DNA of 64,000 nt from Burkholderia sp. 4M9327F10 (lineage in GTDB: Bacteria; Pseudomonadota; Gammaproteobacteria; Burkholderiales; Burkholderiaceae): positions 1 through 64,000 of the forward strand of contig NZ_SCNV01000045.1 in assembly GCF_005503145.1 (NCBI RefSeq). The letters run 5' to 3'. The number at the start of each line of letters is the position of its first letter. The first letter of the stretch is position 1. The position numbers and the translations under genes are program-made. The notes beneath the pieces are model-generated. The model was not told where the DNA came from, made no database searches, and worked only from the letters and a program-made list of their open reading frames with translations. Positions 34,673-43,580 of this stretch are shown in pieces.

Positions 34673-34793
34673 CGGCATCTGACAGGGCGTAGCGAGTCTC
34701 TGCTTCGGGCAGCCAACCATCCGGCCCGCCAAACACGCACGACCAAGCTATCTGCTATCGTCTTCGATATTCCTCAGACGGCGGGTGCTCACC

Positions 34794-35600
34794 ATGGAAC
34801 TTGGACTGAAAGACAAAGTGGTGCTGGTCACGGGCGGCAGCAAGGGAATCGGCCTCGCCTGTGCGCGAGCCTTCGCGCTGGAGGGCGCCCGGATCGCGAT
34901 CGTCTCGCGCGATCCGGCCAATCTAGCCCGCGCCCGCGAGCAACTGGCAAGCGAGGGGCTGCACGTGCATCTCACGCGTGCCGACCTGCACGAGCCGCAC
35001 GGCGCGGCCGATATCGTCGAGGAAGTCAGCTCCGCGCTGGGCCCCATCGACGTGCTGGTCAACAGCGCCGGCGGCGCCCGCCGCTATGACCCGGAAACCC
35101 TGGATGCCGCCGCCTTCCGCGCAACCATGGAGAGCAAGTACTTTCCGTACATTTATCCGCAGCAGGAAGTGCTGCGCCGGATGGCGGAACGCGCGAAAGC
35201 AAACCCCAGCGCCGAGCCCGGCACGATCGTCAACATCGTCGGCATGGGCGGCAAGGTGGCGAGCGATATCCATATCGCAGGCGGCGCCGCCAACGCCGCC
35301 TTGATGCTGGCGACGGTCGGCCTCGCCCATTACTACGGGCGCTACGGCATCCGCATCAATGCGATCAATCCGGGGCCGGCCTTGACTGAGCGCGTCGAGG
35401 AAGCGCTGAAACTGGAAGCCGCCCAGCAAGGTGTGGATACGGCGGAGGTACTGGCGCGCAACCTGGCGCAGGTGCCGCTTGGCCGTTACGCGAAGCCTGA
35501 GGAAATCGCCGACGTCGCGCTGTTTCTGGCGAGCCGCCGGGCGAGTTATGTGACCGGTGCGATCATCCCGATGGACGGGGGCCGCGCGCCGCTCATTTGA
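34794..35600 (+). CDS. Atypical short-chain dehydrogenase/reductase
   Basis: The 268-residue protein has a clear SDR Rossmann domain: VVLVTGGSKGIGLACARAFA, VLVNSAGGARR, INAINPGPALTERV, and the C-terminal YVTGAIIPMDGGRAP. The usual catalytic pair YxxxK is not where expected; the segment reads DIHIAGGAANAALMLATV. The upstream Ser is replaced by Gly in VNIVGMGG. It may bind NAD(P) without classical reductase chemistry or use other residues. The GTG at 34785 in the same frame is an alternative start. There is no operon partner. Confidence 0.85.
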   Translation: MELGLKDKVVLVTGGSKGIGLACARAFALEGARIAIVSRDPANLARAREQLASEGLHVHLTRADLHEPHGAADIVEEVSSALGPIDVLVNSAGGARRYDPETLDAAAFRATMESKYFPYIYPQQEVLRRMAERAKANPSAEPGTIVNIVGMGGKVASDIHIAGGAANAALMLATVGLAHYYGRYGIRINAINPGPALTERVEEALKLEAAQQGVDTAEVLARNLAQVPLGRYAKPEEIADVALFLASRRASYVTGAIIPMDGGRAPLI

Positions 35601-35639
35601 GCGTGGCGCGCCCGCCTCGCAAGGAAGGGGAACGGCGAA

Positions 35640-36650
35640 TTACAGGAAGCGGTGGCCGAACCACCAGCCCGCGGCGGCGAGCACTGCGGAGGCGGGGATC
35701 GTCAGAATCCACGCCCAGACGATATTGCCGGCCACGCCCCAGCGCACTGCGCTGAGTTTCTGCGTCGCTCCGACGCCGACAATCGCGCCGGTAATCGTAT
35801 GCGTGGTGGACACCGGGATACCGAGGAACGACGCGATAAACAGCGTGATCGCCCCGCCCGATTCCGCGCAAAAGCCGCCGACCGGCTTGAGCTTCGTGAT
35901 TTTCTGCCCCATCGTGCGCACGATGCGCCAGCCGCCGAACAGCGTGCCGAGGCCCATCGACAGATAGCAGGCGCCGATCACCCACAGCGGCGGCGCGTCA
36001 GCAAGCGACGACGCATACCCGGTGGCAATCAGCAGCATCCAGATGATGCCGATGGTTTTCTGCGCATCGTTGCCGCCGTGCCCAAGGCTATACATGCCGG
36101 CCGAAATCAGCTGCAAGCGGCGGAAGCGTCCGTCGACCTTGCTGGGCGGAGTGCGGAAGTAGATCCACGAGACCGCCAGCATGAAGAACGAGCCGAGCAC
36201 GAAGCCGAGCAGCGGCGAAATGAAGATGAACGCGACGGTCTTCATCAGCCCGTCGAAGTTGAGCGAATGCCAGCCCGACTTTGCGAGCGCCGCACCCACG
36301 AGTCCGCCGATCAGCGCATGCGACGAGCTCGACGGAATGCCGTAGTGCCACGTGACGATGTTCCAGCCGATCGCGCCGACCAGCGCGCCGAAAATCACAT
36401 AGTGATCGACGATGGCCGGATCGATCGTGCCCTTGCCCACCGTCTGCGCCACCTTCAGGTGAAACACAAAATAAGCGATGACGTTGAACGCCGCCGCAAA
36501 GGCCACAGCCTGCTGCGGCTTGAGGACGCCGGTCGAGACGACCGTGGCGATCGAATTCGCCGCGTCGTGGAAACCGTTCATGAAGTCGAACACCAGCGAC
36601 ACGGCGACCAGGGTGGCGACCACCCAGATGGCGAGTTGTATCGATTGCAT
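35640..36650 (-). CDS. pit: Low-affinity inorganic phosphate transporter (Pit family)
   Basis: The 336-residue membrane protein has the two inverted PitA/Pho-4 repeats, each with the GxHDAAN-type signature: FDFMNGFHDAANSIATVVSTG near the start and SLGHGGNDAQKTIG in the middle. It moves metal-phosphate by proton symport. Its ATG overlaps the stop of the DUF47 gene by one base (TGATG), so the two are translationally coupled. Confidence 0.95.
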   Translation of the reverse strand: MQSIQLAIWVVATLVAVSLVFDFMNGFHDAANSIATVVSTGVLKPQQAVAFAAAFNVIAYFVFHLKVAQTVGKGTIDPAIVDHYVIFGALVGAIGWNIVTWHYGIPSSSSHALIGGLVGAALAKSGWHSLNFDGLMKTVAFIFISPLLGFVLGSFFMLAVSWIYFRTPPSKVDGRFRRLQLISAGMYSLGHGGNDAQKTIGIIWMLLIATGYASSLADAPPLWVIGACYLSMGLGTLFGGWRIVRTMGQKITKLKPVGGFCAESGGAITLFIASFLGIPVSTTHTITGAIVGVGATQKLSAVRWGVAGNIVWAWILTIPASAVLAAAGWWFGHRFL

Positions 36651-37276
36651 CAGGCGTTTTCCAGCACGATGCCTTCGATGATGTTCGCCACGTCCTCACA
36701 TTTGTCGGTGATGGTTTCGAGCAGCTCGTAGATCGCCTTCAGCTTGATCAGCGTCTTGACGTTGTCCTCCTCGCGGAACAGCTTCGACATGGCCGAGCGC
36801 AGCACGCGGTCGGCTTCCGATTCGAGACGGTCGATGTCTTCGCAAGCCCTCAGGATCTGGCTGGCCTGCTTCATGTCGGACAGCAGGCTGACGGCGTGCT
36901 GCACGCGCTCCGTGGCCGCCGTGCAGATATGCGCCAACTGGCTCGCTTCGGACGTCACGGACTGCACGTCATACAGGGAAATAGCGGTGGCAACGTCCTC
37001 CATCAGATCGAGGATGTCGTCCATCGTGGTGATCAGCTTGTGGATTTCGTCGCGGTCGAGCGGCGTGATGAAGGTCTTGTGCAGCAGGTCGATCGCTTCG
37101 TGCGTGAGCTTGTCGGCGGCCTTTTCGGCCAGCTGCACGTTCTGCTTATGCGTCTCTGCGTCCTGCAGGTTGTCGATCAGCAGCTCAAGTTGGTGGCTGG
37201 CCGAGAGGATGCACTTTGCGTGCTCGTTAAAAATTTCAAAGAACTTGCCCTCGGTGGGCATGAATCGGCCGAACAT
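36650..37276 (-). CDS. DUF47/PhoU-like accessory protein of Pit
   Basis: The 208-residue protein is all-helical, of the DUF47 (TIGR00153) family, starting MFGRFMPTEGKFFEIFNEHA and containing ITPLDRDEIHKLITTMDDILDLMEDVA with metal-ligand-like acidic and His residues. DUF47 genes are found directly before pit genes and modulate phosphate uptake. It is upstream of pit and overlaps it by one base. Confidence 0.93.
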   Translation of the reverse strand: MFGRFMPTEGKFFEIFNEHAKCILSASHQLELLIDNLQDAETHKQNVQLAEKAADKLTHEAIDLLHKTFITPLDRDEIHKLITTMDDILDLMEDVATAISLYDVQSVTSEASQLAHICTAATERVQHAVSLLSDMKQASQILRACEDIDRLESEADRVLRSAMSKLFREEDNVKTLIKLKAIYELLETITDKCEDVANIIEGIVLENA

Positions 37277-37403
37277 TGGAATCCCGGAATTTTGGTCACG
37301 TCATGGCTGACATAAAACCGCAACATTGTACCGGTACCGGGATGCCGTCGTGCCCCTGGAAGCGCCGTTACAACAGCGCTGCGAGATTTTCCCCTATTGC
37401 CCT

Positions 37404-38789
37404 TTACTCGCTGTAGAAGTTTTGCGCGCCCGCAAAATTATCGAACTTCGTGTATTGACCATGGAACGTGAGCCGAACGGGTCCAATCGGGCCGTTACGC
37501 TGTTTACCGATAATGATTTCCGCCGTGCCCTTGTCCGGACTGTCCGGGTTATAGACTTCGTCCCGGTAAATGAACAGGATCACGTCGGCGTCCTGCTCGA
37601 TAGCGCCCGATTCGCGCAGGTCCGACATGATCGGCCGCTTGTTCGGACGCTGCTCCAGGCCACGGTTCAACTGCGACAGCGCGATCACCGGCACGTCGAG
37701 CTCCTTGGCGAGCCCCTTGAGCGAACGCGAGATTTCCGAGATTTCGGTCGCACGGTTTTCGCCCGACGACGAACCGCTCATCAGCTGCAGGTAGTCGATA
37801 ATGATCAGGCCCAGCTTGCCGCACTGGCGCGACAGGCGGCGCGCCCGCGAGCGCAGTTCCATCGGGTTCAGGCCGCCGGTTTCGTCGATGAAGATTTGCG
37901 CTTCGCTCATCTTCTGCACGGCGTGGGTGAGTTTCGGCCAATCCTCGTCGGTCAGGCGCCCGGTACGCATACGGTGCTGGTCGAGCCGCCCGACCGAGCC
38001 GAGCATACGCATCGTGAGCTGGGTGCCCGGCATTTCCATCGAGAACACCGCAACCGGCAAGCCGTATTCGACCGCCACGTACTCGCCGATATTCATCGAA
38101 AACGCCGTCTTACCCATCGACGGGCGGCCCGCCACGATAATCAACTCGCCGCCGTGCATGCCGGAGGTCATCCGGTCGAGGTCGACAAAGCCGGTCGGCG
38201 TGCCGGTCACGTCGCTCGGATTGGCGGTGTGATACAGCGTATCGATCCGCTCGACCACCTGGGTCAGCAACGGCCCGATTTCCAGGAAGCCTTGCGTGCC
38301 CCGCGCACCGTCCTCGGCGATCGAAAACACCTTCGATTCCGCCTCGTCCAGCAACTGGCGGACTTCCTTGCCCTGCGGATTGAAGGCGTCGGCTGAGATT
38401 TCGTCGGCCACGGAAACCAGCCGCCGCAGCACCGCGCGATCGCGCACGATTTCCGCATAGCGGCGGATATTGGCCGCGCTCGGCGTGTTCTGCGCCAGCG
38501 CGTTCAGGTAAGCGAGGCCGCCCACCTCTTCGGCCTTGCCCGACGTGCCCAGCGCCTCGTAGACCGTGATCACGTCGGCCGGACGCGTGGCCGCGATCAG
38601 CTTGCCGATGTGTTCGAAGATGATCCGGTGGTCGTAGCGGTAGAAATCGCTCTGCGCCAGGAAGTCGGCGATGCGGTCCCATGCGGCGTTGTCGAGCAGC
38701 AGGCCGCCCAGCACCGATTGCTCGGCCTCGATCGAATGCGGCGGGACTTTTAGCGACTCGAGCTGGGGATCTTTGGACGGTGCGTTCAT
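37404..38789 (-). CDS. dnaB: Replicative DNA helicase DnaB
   Basis: The 461-residue hexameric helicase has the N-terminal primase-interaction domain (SIEAEQSVLGGLLLDN), the linker, and the RecA-like motor with Walker A GRPSMGKTAF, LIIIDYLQLM (Walker B) and the DLRESGAIEQDADVI motif. There is no intein. It is downstream of the S6 operon on the same strand, but a terminator at 38865-38900 separates it from rplI. Confidence 0.98.
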   Translation of the reverse strand: MNAPSKDPQLESLKVPPHSIEAEQSVLGGLLLDNAAWDRIADFLAQSDFYRYDHRIIFEHIGKLIAATRPADVITVYEALGTSGKAEEVGGLAYLNALAQNTPSAANIRRYAEIVRDRAVLRRLVSVADEISADAFNPQGKEVRQLLDEAESKVFSIAEDGARGTQGFLEIGPLLTQVVERIDTLYHTANPSDVTGTPTGFVDLDRMTSGMHGGELIIVAGRPSMGKTAFSMNIGEYVAVEYGLPVAVFSMEMPGTQLTMRMLGSVGRLDQHRMRTGRLTDEDWPKLTHAVQKMSEAQIFIDETGGLNPMELRSRARRLSRQCGKLGLIIIDYLQLMSGSSSGENRATEISEISRSLKGLAKELDVPVIALSQLNRGLEQRPNKRPIMSDLRESGAIEQDADVILFIYRDEVYNPDSPDKGTAEIIIGKQRNGPIGPVRLTFHGQYTKFDNFAGAQNFYSE

Positions 38790-38864
38790 GGGATGGAATT
38801 ATCGGGCAAATGCGGGCGGCAGGAAACCAAAACGCGTGGCCGCGGCAAAACTAAAATCGGCCGA

Positions 38865-38900
38865 CAAAAAAGGCAGGGGCCGGTCACCCGGCCCCTGCCT
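38865..38900 (-). terminator. Intrinsic terminator of the rpsF-rplI operon
   Basis: A 13-base perfect stem (AGGCAGGGGCCGG at 38871-38883 and its complement at 38888-38900) with a 4-base loop is followed on the minus strand by six T. Confidence 0.92.
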
Positions 38901-38954
38901 TTCGCCAGTCAGACTACCTGGCAAATACTGCTTTGCTGCTAGGACGCAGTCGGC

Positions 38955-39407
38955 TTAGACGTGTTCGCCCAGCACCGACACCGTCACATCGACGAGAACG
39001 TCGGTGTGCAGCGAGATTTGCACTGCGTGGTCGCCGACCATCTTCAGCGGGCCTTCCGGCAGGCGCACTTGCGCCTTTTCCACTGCGAAGCCTTGCTTGA
39101 CCAGCGCTTCAGCGATGTCAGCGTTCGTCACCGAGCCGAACAGACGGCCGTCGACACCGGCCTTCTGGCCGATCTGAACCGTCGAGCCTGCCAGCTTTTC
39201 GCCTTGAGCCTGAGCAGCCGCCAGCTTTTCAGCAGCGATCTTTTCCAGTTCTGCGCGGCGGACTTCGAATTCAGCGATTGCGTCCTTCGTTGCGCGACGT
39301 GCGTGCTTGTTCGGGATCAGGAAGTTACGTGCGTAACCGTCCTTCACCTTGACGATGTCGCCCAGGTTGCCCAGGTTGACGACTTTTTCCAGAAGAATAA
39401 CTTGCAT
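38955..39407 (-). CDS. rplI: 50S ribosomal protein L9
   Basis: The 150-residue protein starts MQVILLEKVVNLGNLGDIVKVKDGYARNFLIP, the L9 signature, followed by the long connecting helix and the C-terminal domain (FGSVTNADIAEAL). AAGGAGC precedes the ATG. Last gene of the S6 operon. Confidence 0.99.
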   Translation of the reverse strand: MQVILLEKVVNLGNLGDIVKVKDGYARNFLIPNKHARRATKDAIAEFEVRRAELEKIAAEKLAAAQAQGEKLAGSTVQIGQKAGVDGRLFGSVTNADIAEALVKQGFAVEKAQVRLPEGPLKMVGDHAVQISLHTDVLVDVTVSVLGEHV

Positions 39408-39434
39408 TCTGATGCTCCTTGTCGCGTCGTCGGG

Positions 39435-39710
39435 TTAGGCCTTGTGCTGGTCGGTGTACGGCATCAGCGCGAGGAAACGTGCGCGCTTGATTGCCGTGTC
39501 CAGCTGGCGTTGATAGTGCGACTTCGTACCCGTGAGACGCGCCGGCGTGATCTTGCCGTTCTCGCCGATGAAGTCCTTCAGCGTTTCGATGTCCTTGTAG
39601 TCGATCTGTTCGACACCGGCTGCCGTGAAACGGCAGAACTTCTTGCGCTTGAAGAGCGGGTTTTGTTGCTGACGACGCTTGTCGAATTTCTTACCAGTCG
39701 GGCGGGGCAT
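39435..39710 (-). CDS. rpsR: 30S ribosomal protein S18
   Basis: The 91-residue protein contains the S18 core: KKFCRFTAAGVEQIDYKDIETLKDFIGENGKI and RLTGTKSHYQRQLDTAIKRARFLALMPYTD. It lies 2 bases after priB. S18 pairs with S6 on the 30S platform and, with S6, can bind the operon leader. Confidence 0.99.
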   Translation of the reverse strand: MPRPTGKKFDKRRQQQNPLFKRKKFCRFTAAGVEQIDYKDIETLKDFIGENGKITPARLTGTKSHYQRQLDTAIKRARFLALMPYTDQHKA

Positions 39711-39712
39711 GT

Positions 39713-40012
39713 TCAGTCCTTTCCAATGTCCTGCAATGCTGTGATGTGAAATACCAGGGTTCTCGCGTTGCGGCTTTTCTTTGCCAGGAAGCCGGTGAAG
39801 AGCGTTTCGACGCCCATCGCACAGCTTTCCAGCTTGCCGCTCGCCTCGCCGGCCGCCACCGCGGGCATCGTCAGTTCAACCTGCCGGGCAATGCCGGCTT
39901 CGACGACTTCGGTGCGGTGTTGCAACGTGCAGCTTGCGATCGGAACGCCGGCGGGGGTATACCGCACCGGTTCGCGTTCAACGACGCTGGCTGTGAGTTG
40001 CAGCCGGTTCAC
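39713..40012 (-). CDS. priB: Primosomal replication protein PriB
   Basis: The 99-residue OB-fold single-strand DNA binding protein starts at GTG (MNRLQLTASVVEREPVRYTPAGVP) and shows CTLQHRTEVVEAG and AMGVETLFTGFLAKKSRN. It helps PriA load DnaB at stalled forks. It sits between rpsF and rpsR in the conserved order. Confidence 0.95.
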   Translation of the reverse strand: MNRLQLTASVVEREPVRYTPAGVPIASCTLQHRTEVVEAGIARQVELTMPAVAAGEASGKLESCAMGVETLFTGFLAKKSRNARTLVFHITALQDIGKD

Positions 40013-40050
40013 GAGAGCGACGCTTAACCTGGTAGCTTAAATAATGTGTC

Positions 40051-40425
40051 TTAAGCCTGCGCTTCGGACGGCTGCGTAGCAGCTGCCTTCTTGGCTTCTT
40101 CGCGCTGCACTTCCTTCATCATCGGCGACGGGCCGGTTTCGGCCTTCTTCTGCTTGACGATCAGGTGACGCAGAACGGCGTCGTTGAACTTGAATGCGTG
40201 TTCCAGCTCGTCGAGCGTGGTCTGGTCGCATTCGATGTTCATGCAGACGTAGTGAGCCTTCGCGAGTTTCTCGATCATGTAGGCCAGTTGGCGACGGCCC
40301 CAGTCTTCGATACGGTGGATCTGGCCACCGTGCGAGGTGATCGTGCTCTTGTAGCGCTCGATCATGGCGGGCACTTGCTCGCTCTGATCGGGATGCACGA
40401 TAAAGACGATTTCATAATGACGCAT
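40051..40425 (-). CDS. rpsF: 30S ribosomal protein S6
   Basis: The 124-residue protein starts MRHYEIVFIVHPDQSEQVP at ATG 40425 behind AAGGAG; the frame extends to 40461 without homology. It contains HRIEDWGRRQLAYMIEKLAKAHYV. The C-terminus has an Ala/Gln-rich tail after about residue 100. First gene of the operon. Confidence 0.99.
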   Translation of the reverse strand: MRHYEIVFIVHPDQSEQVPAMIERYKSTITSHGGQIHRIEDWGRRQLAYMIEKLAKAHYVCMNIECDQTTLDELEHAFKFNDAVLRHLIVKQKKAETGPSPMMKEVQREEAKKAAATQPSEAQA

Positions 40426-40456
40426 ACACACTCCTTGTGCTGACTTTTGGATAGAA

Positions 40457-40484
40457 GCCACCCGGGCGTCGGTACCGGTGTGGC
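40457..40484 (-). promoter_or_regulatory. Probable S6:S18-binding leader hairpin of the rpsF mRNA
   Basis: In the 5' leader, between the promoter and rpsF, the RNA GCCAC-A-CCGG, loop UACCGACGC, CCGG-GUGGC folds into a two-part stem with a bulged A. The CCG in the loop resembles the recognition element described for S6:S18 autoregulation. The distance to the start (31 bases) fits translational repression. This is inferred from position and motif. Confidence 0.5.
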
Positions 40485-40500
40485 AAGTGAGAAGCCGGAG

Positions 40501-40529
40501 AGTATAGCCCGATTGGGGCCGGGTTGCAA
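40501..40529 (-). promoter_or_regulatory. Sigma-70 promoter of the rpsF operon
   Basis: On the minus strand TTGCAA (40529-40524), exactly 17 bases, TATACT (40506-40501). Transcription would begin near 40494, giving a leader of about 70 bases. Confidence 0.8.
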
Positions 40530-40622
40530 TACATCCCGTTAATCCAGCGCCTGATTCGGGTGTATTTTCAAGGATTTAGGGCCCCGGAACCCCGGGTACG
40601 GCCGGTGCCGGTGCCGGTGCCG

Positions 40623-41537
40623 CTAATACGTGGCGCGATTCCAGTAATCCGCGCTCGCGTACACCTCTTTCAGATAGTCGATGAAGTAGCGCACCTTGGC
40701 CGGCACGTAACGCTGCTGCGGATAGACCGCGAGAATATCGTAATCAGGCAGCGCGAAGTCATCGAGCACCGTCTCCAGCTCGCCGCGTGCAAGCTGCTGC
40801 TGGATTTCCCAGGTCGAGCGCCAGCCGAGGCCCAGCCCTTCCGACACCCAGCGGTGCAGCAGCTCGCCGTCGTTGCAGTCGAGCGTGCCGCCCACCCGCA
40901 CCGTCGCCAGCTTGCCGTTGCGCCGGAAGTACCAGCCGCGGTTCTGGCCCCCTTGCAGGTTGAAGGCGAGGCAGTTGTGCTGCGGCAGGTCTTCGAGCGT
41001 CTTCGGCTTACCGTACTTGCGAAAGTATTCCGGTGTACCGCACACCACGCGCCGGTTCGAGGCCAGTTTCACGGCCACGAAATTCGGATCGACCGCGCCG
41101 CCGATGCGAATCGACAGGTCATAGCCTTCGCGCACCAGATCCACCACCCGGTCGGTCAGGTTGAACGACACCTGCAATTCCGGCTTGTCGGCGAGAAACG
41201 CGGGCGCGAGCGGCGCGACGTGTTTGCGCCCAAATGCCGCCGGCGCGGAGACGATCAGGTGCCCGCTCACCGCGCGGCGGCCCGCTGCGAGCTCGTTTTC
41301 CGCCTGATCCCATTCCGTCAGCAAGCCGCGGCAGCGCTCCAGAAACGCCGCGCCCTCTTCGCTGACCACCAGACGCCGCGTCGAGCGGTACATCAGCTTG
41401 ACGCCGAGACGCTTTTCCAGCGCGTCGATGCGCCGCCCGAGGATCACCGGTGACACGCCCTCTTCCAGCGCCGCCGCGGCCAGACTGCCGGCATCGGCCA
41501 CGCGCACAAAGGTTTCGATCTGTTTGAAGCGGTCCAT
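40623..41537 (-). CDS. LysR family regulator next to gcl
   Basis: The 304-residue protein has the LysR winged helix at residues 1-60 (MDRFKQIETFVRVADAGSLAAAA, RRIDALEKRLGVKLMYRSTRRL) and a full effector domain. It is of the CrgA/AaeR-like type with PAAFGRKHVAPL and YDLSIRIG. It is divergent from gcl, with 151 bases between starts, so it is a good candidate to control the glyoxylate genes. The ligand is unknown. The adjacent 40530-40622 stretch holds only a GGTGCC triplication. Confidence 0.9.
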   Translation of the reverse strand: MDRFKQIETFVRVADAGSLAAAALEEGVSPVILGRRIDALEKRLGVKLMYRSTRRLVVSEEGAAFLERCRGLLTEWDQAENELAAGRRAVSGHLIVSAPAAFGRKHVAPLAPAFLADKPELQVSFNLTDRVVDLVREGYDLSIRIGGAVDPNFVAVKLASNRRVVCGTPEYFRKYGKPKTLEDLPQHNCLAFNLQGGQNRGWYFRRNGKLATVRVGGTLDCNDGELLHRWVSEGLGLGWRSTWEIQQQLARGELETVLDDFALPDYDILAVYPQQRYVPAKVRYFIDYLKEVYASADYWNRATY

Positions 41538-41688
41538 TGTTGTCTCCTGCCTGTCTTACCGCTGCCACCATCCCATACTTTTTGTTTCGAAATAAGCGAC
41601 CCGGACTGATCTTATCAAACCTTTGGGTCAGGCCTAAAGTGGCCCTCAACCCCCTTGATCCGCATTCATAGACATTCAGGAGACATTC

Positions 41689-43464
41689 ATGGCCAAGATG
41701 AGAGCCGTCGACGCAGCCGTGCTGGTGCTCGAAAAAGAAGGTATCGACACCGCCTTCGGTGTGCCGGGCGCCGCCATCAACCCGTTCTACTCGGCCATGC
41801 GTAAAGCCGGCAACATCAGCCACGTGCTGGCGCGTCACGTCGAAGGCGCATCGCACATGGCCGAGGGCTATACGCGCGCCCAGCCGGGCAACATCGGCGT
41901 GTGTATCGGCACGTCCGGCCCCGCCGGCACCGACATGATCACCGGTTTGTACTCCGCTCAGGCTGACTCGATTCCTATTCTGGCTATCACGGGCCAGGCG
42001 CCGCGCGCCCGCCTCTACAAGGAAGACTTCCAGGCCGTCGATATCGAATCGATCGCCAAGCCCGTCACCAAGTGGGCCGTCACCGTGCGCGAACCGGCGC
42101 TGGTGCCGCGCGCCTTCCAGCAGGCATTTCACCTGATGCGCTCGGGCCGTCCGGGTCCGGTGCTGATCGATCTGCCGATCGACGTGCAGCTCGCCGAAAT
42201 CGAATTCGATATCGACACCTATGAGCCGCTGCCGGTCTACAAGCCGAAGGCGACGCGCAAGCAGATCGAAGCCGCGCTCACCCTGCTCAACGACGCTGAG
42301 AAGCCGTTGATCGTCTCCGGCGGCGGCGTGCTGAATGCCGCAGCGGAAGACCTGCTGGTCGAATTCGCCGAGACGCTCGGCGTGCCGGTGATTCCGACGC
42401 TGATGTCGTGGGGCGCGATTCCCGACGATCACCCGCTGATGGCCGGCATGGTCGGACTGCAGACGTCGCACCGCTACGGGAACGCGACCCTGCTCGCCTC
42501 CGACTTCGTGCTCGGCATCGGCAACCGCTGGGCCAACCGTCACACGGGCAGCGTCGAGGTCTATACCAAGGGCCGTAAGTTCGTGCATGTGGACATCGAG
42601 CCGACGCAGATCGGCCGCGTGTTCGGGCCGGACCTCGGCATCGTCTCGGACGCGAAAGCCGCGCTCGAACTGTTCGTCGAAGTGGCGAGGGAATGGAAAG
42701 CCGCCGGCAAGCTGAAGGACCGCGGCGCATGGGTCGCGGACTGCCAGCAACGCAAGCGCACGCTGCAGCGCAAGACGCACTTCGACAACGTGCCGATCAA
42801 GCCGCAGCGCGTGTACGAAGAGATGAACCAGGTGTTCGGCCGCGATACCTGCTACGTGAGCACGATCGGCTTGTCGCAGATCGCCGGCGCGCAGTTCCTG
42901 CACGTCTACAAGGCGCGCAACTGGATCAACTGCGGCCAGGCGGGCCCGCTCGGCTGGACGATTCCGGCTGCGCTCGGCGTGCGCGCCGCGGACCCGCAGC
43001 GTCCGATCGTCGCGCTCTCCGGCGACTACGACTTCCAGTTCATGATCGAAGAGCTCGCAGTCGGCGCGCAATTCAAGCTGCCGTACGTGCATGTGGTGGT
43101 GAACAACTCGTACCTCGGGCTGATCCGCCAGGCGCAGCGCGCGTTCGATATGGACTACTGCGTGCAGCTCGCGTTCGACAACATCAACGCGCCGGAAGTG
43201 AACGGCTATGGCGTGGATCATGTCGCGGTCGCCGAGGGCCTCGGCTGCAAGGCGATCCGCGTGTTCAAGCCGGAAGACCTGAAGCCGGCCCTGCAAAAGG
43301 CGCAGTCGATGCTCTCCGAGTTCAACGTGCCGGTGATCGTCGAAGTGATTCTCGAGCGTGTGACGAACATCTCGATGGGCACCGAAATCGACGCCGTCAA
43401 CGAGTTCGAAGAACTGGCTGCGAAGCGCGAAGATGCACCGAGCGCCATCAGCGCGCTCGACTGA
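41689..43464 (+). CDS. gcl: Glyoxylate carboligase (tartronate-semialdehyde synthase)
   Basis: The 591-residue TPP enzyme joins two glyoxylates to tartronate semialdehyde and CO2. Length and sequence match Gcl: MAKMRAVDAAVLVLEKEGIDTAFGVPGAAINPFY (with Val replacing the usual TPP Glu in Gcl), and the TPP/Mg region SGDYDFQFMIEELAVGAQ.KLPYVHVVVNNSYLG. AGGAGA precedes the ATG. First of gcl-hyi-glxR. Confidence 0.98.
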   Translation: MAKMRAVDAAVLVLEKEGIDTAFGVPGAAINPFYSAMRKAGNISHVLARHVEGASHMAEGYTRAQPGNIGVCIGTSGPAGTDMITGLYSAQADSIPILAITGQAPRARLYKEDFQAVDIESIAKPVTKWAVTVREPALVPRAFQQAFHLMRSGRPGPVLIDLPIDVQLAEIEFDIDTYEPLPVYKPKATRKQIEAALTLLNDAEKPLIVSGGGVLNAAAEDLLVEFAETLGVPVIPTLMSWGAIPDDHPLMAGMVGLQTSHRYGNATLLASDFVLGIGNRWANRHTGSVEVYTKGRKFVHVDIEPTQIGRVFGPDLGIVSDAKAALELFVEVAREWKAAGKLKDRGAWVADCQQRKRTLQRKTHFDNVPIKPQRVYEEMNQVFGRDTCYVSTIGLSQIAGAQFLHVYKARNWINCGQAGPLGWTIPAALGVRAADPQRPIVALSGDYDFQFMIEELAVGAQFKLPYVHVVVNNSYLGLIRQAQRAFDMDYCVQLAFDNINAPEVNGYGVDHVAVAEGLGCKAIRVFKPEDLKPALQKAQSMLSEFNVPVIVEVILERVTNISMGTEIDAVNEFEELAAKREDAPSAISALD

Positions 43465-43580
43465 GCCTCGCCAGTTACCTCCTCAGTTTGACCTGACCGG
43501 TCGGGCGGTGCGGCGCGTGATTCACGCCCGCCCGCCTGATCGAAGTTGTTTCATTGACCGACCAGCGAGACCCCAGCACC

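Noticed and set aside
41119..43296. A very long open frame antisense to gcl
   Set aside because: It mirrors the codon structure of gcl in GC-rich DNA, has low-complexity His/Arg/Asp composition, no ribosome site and no recognisable domain.
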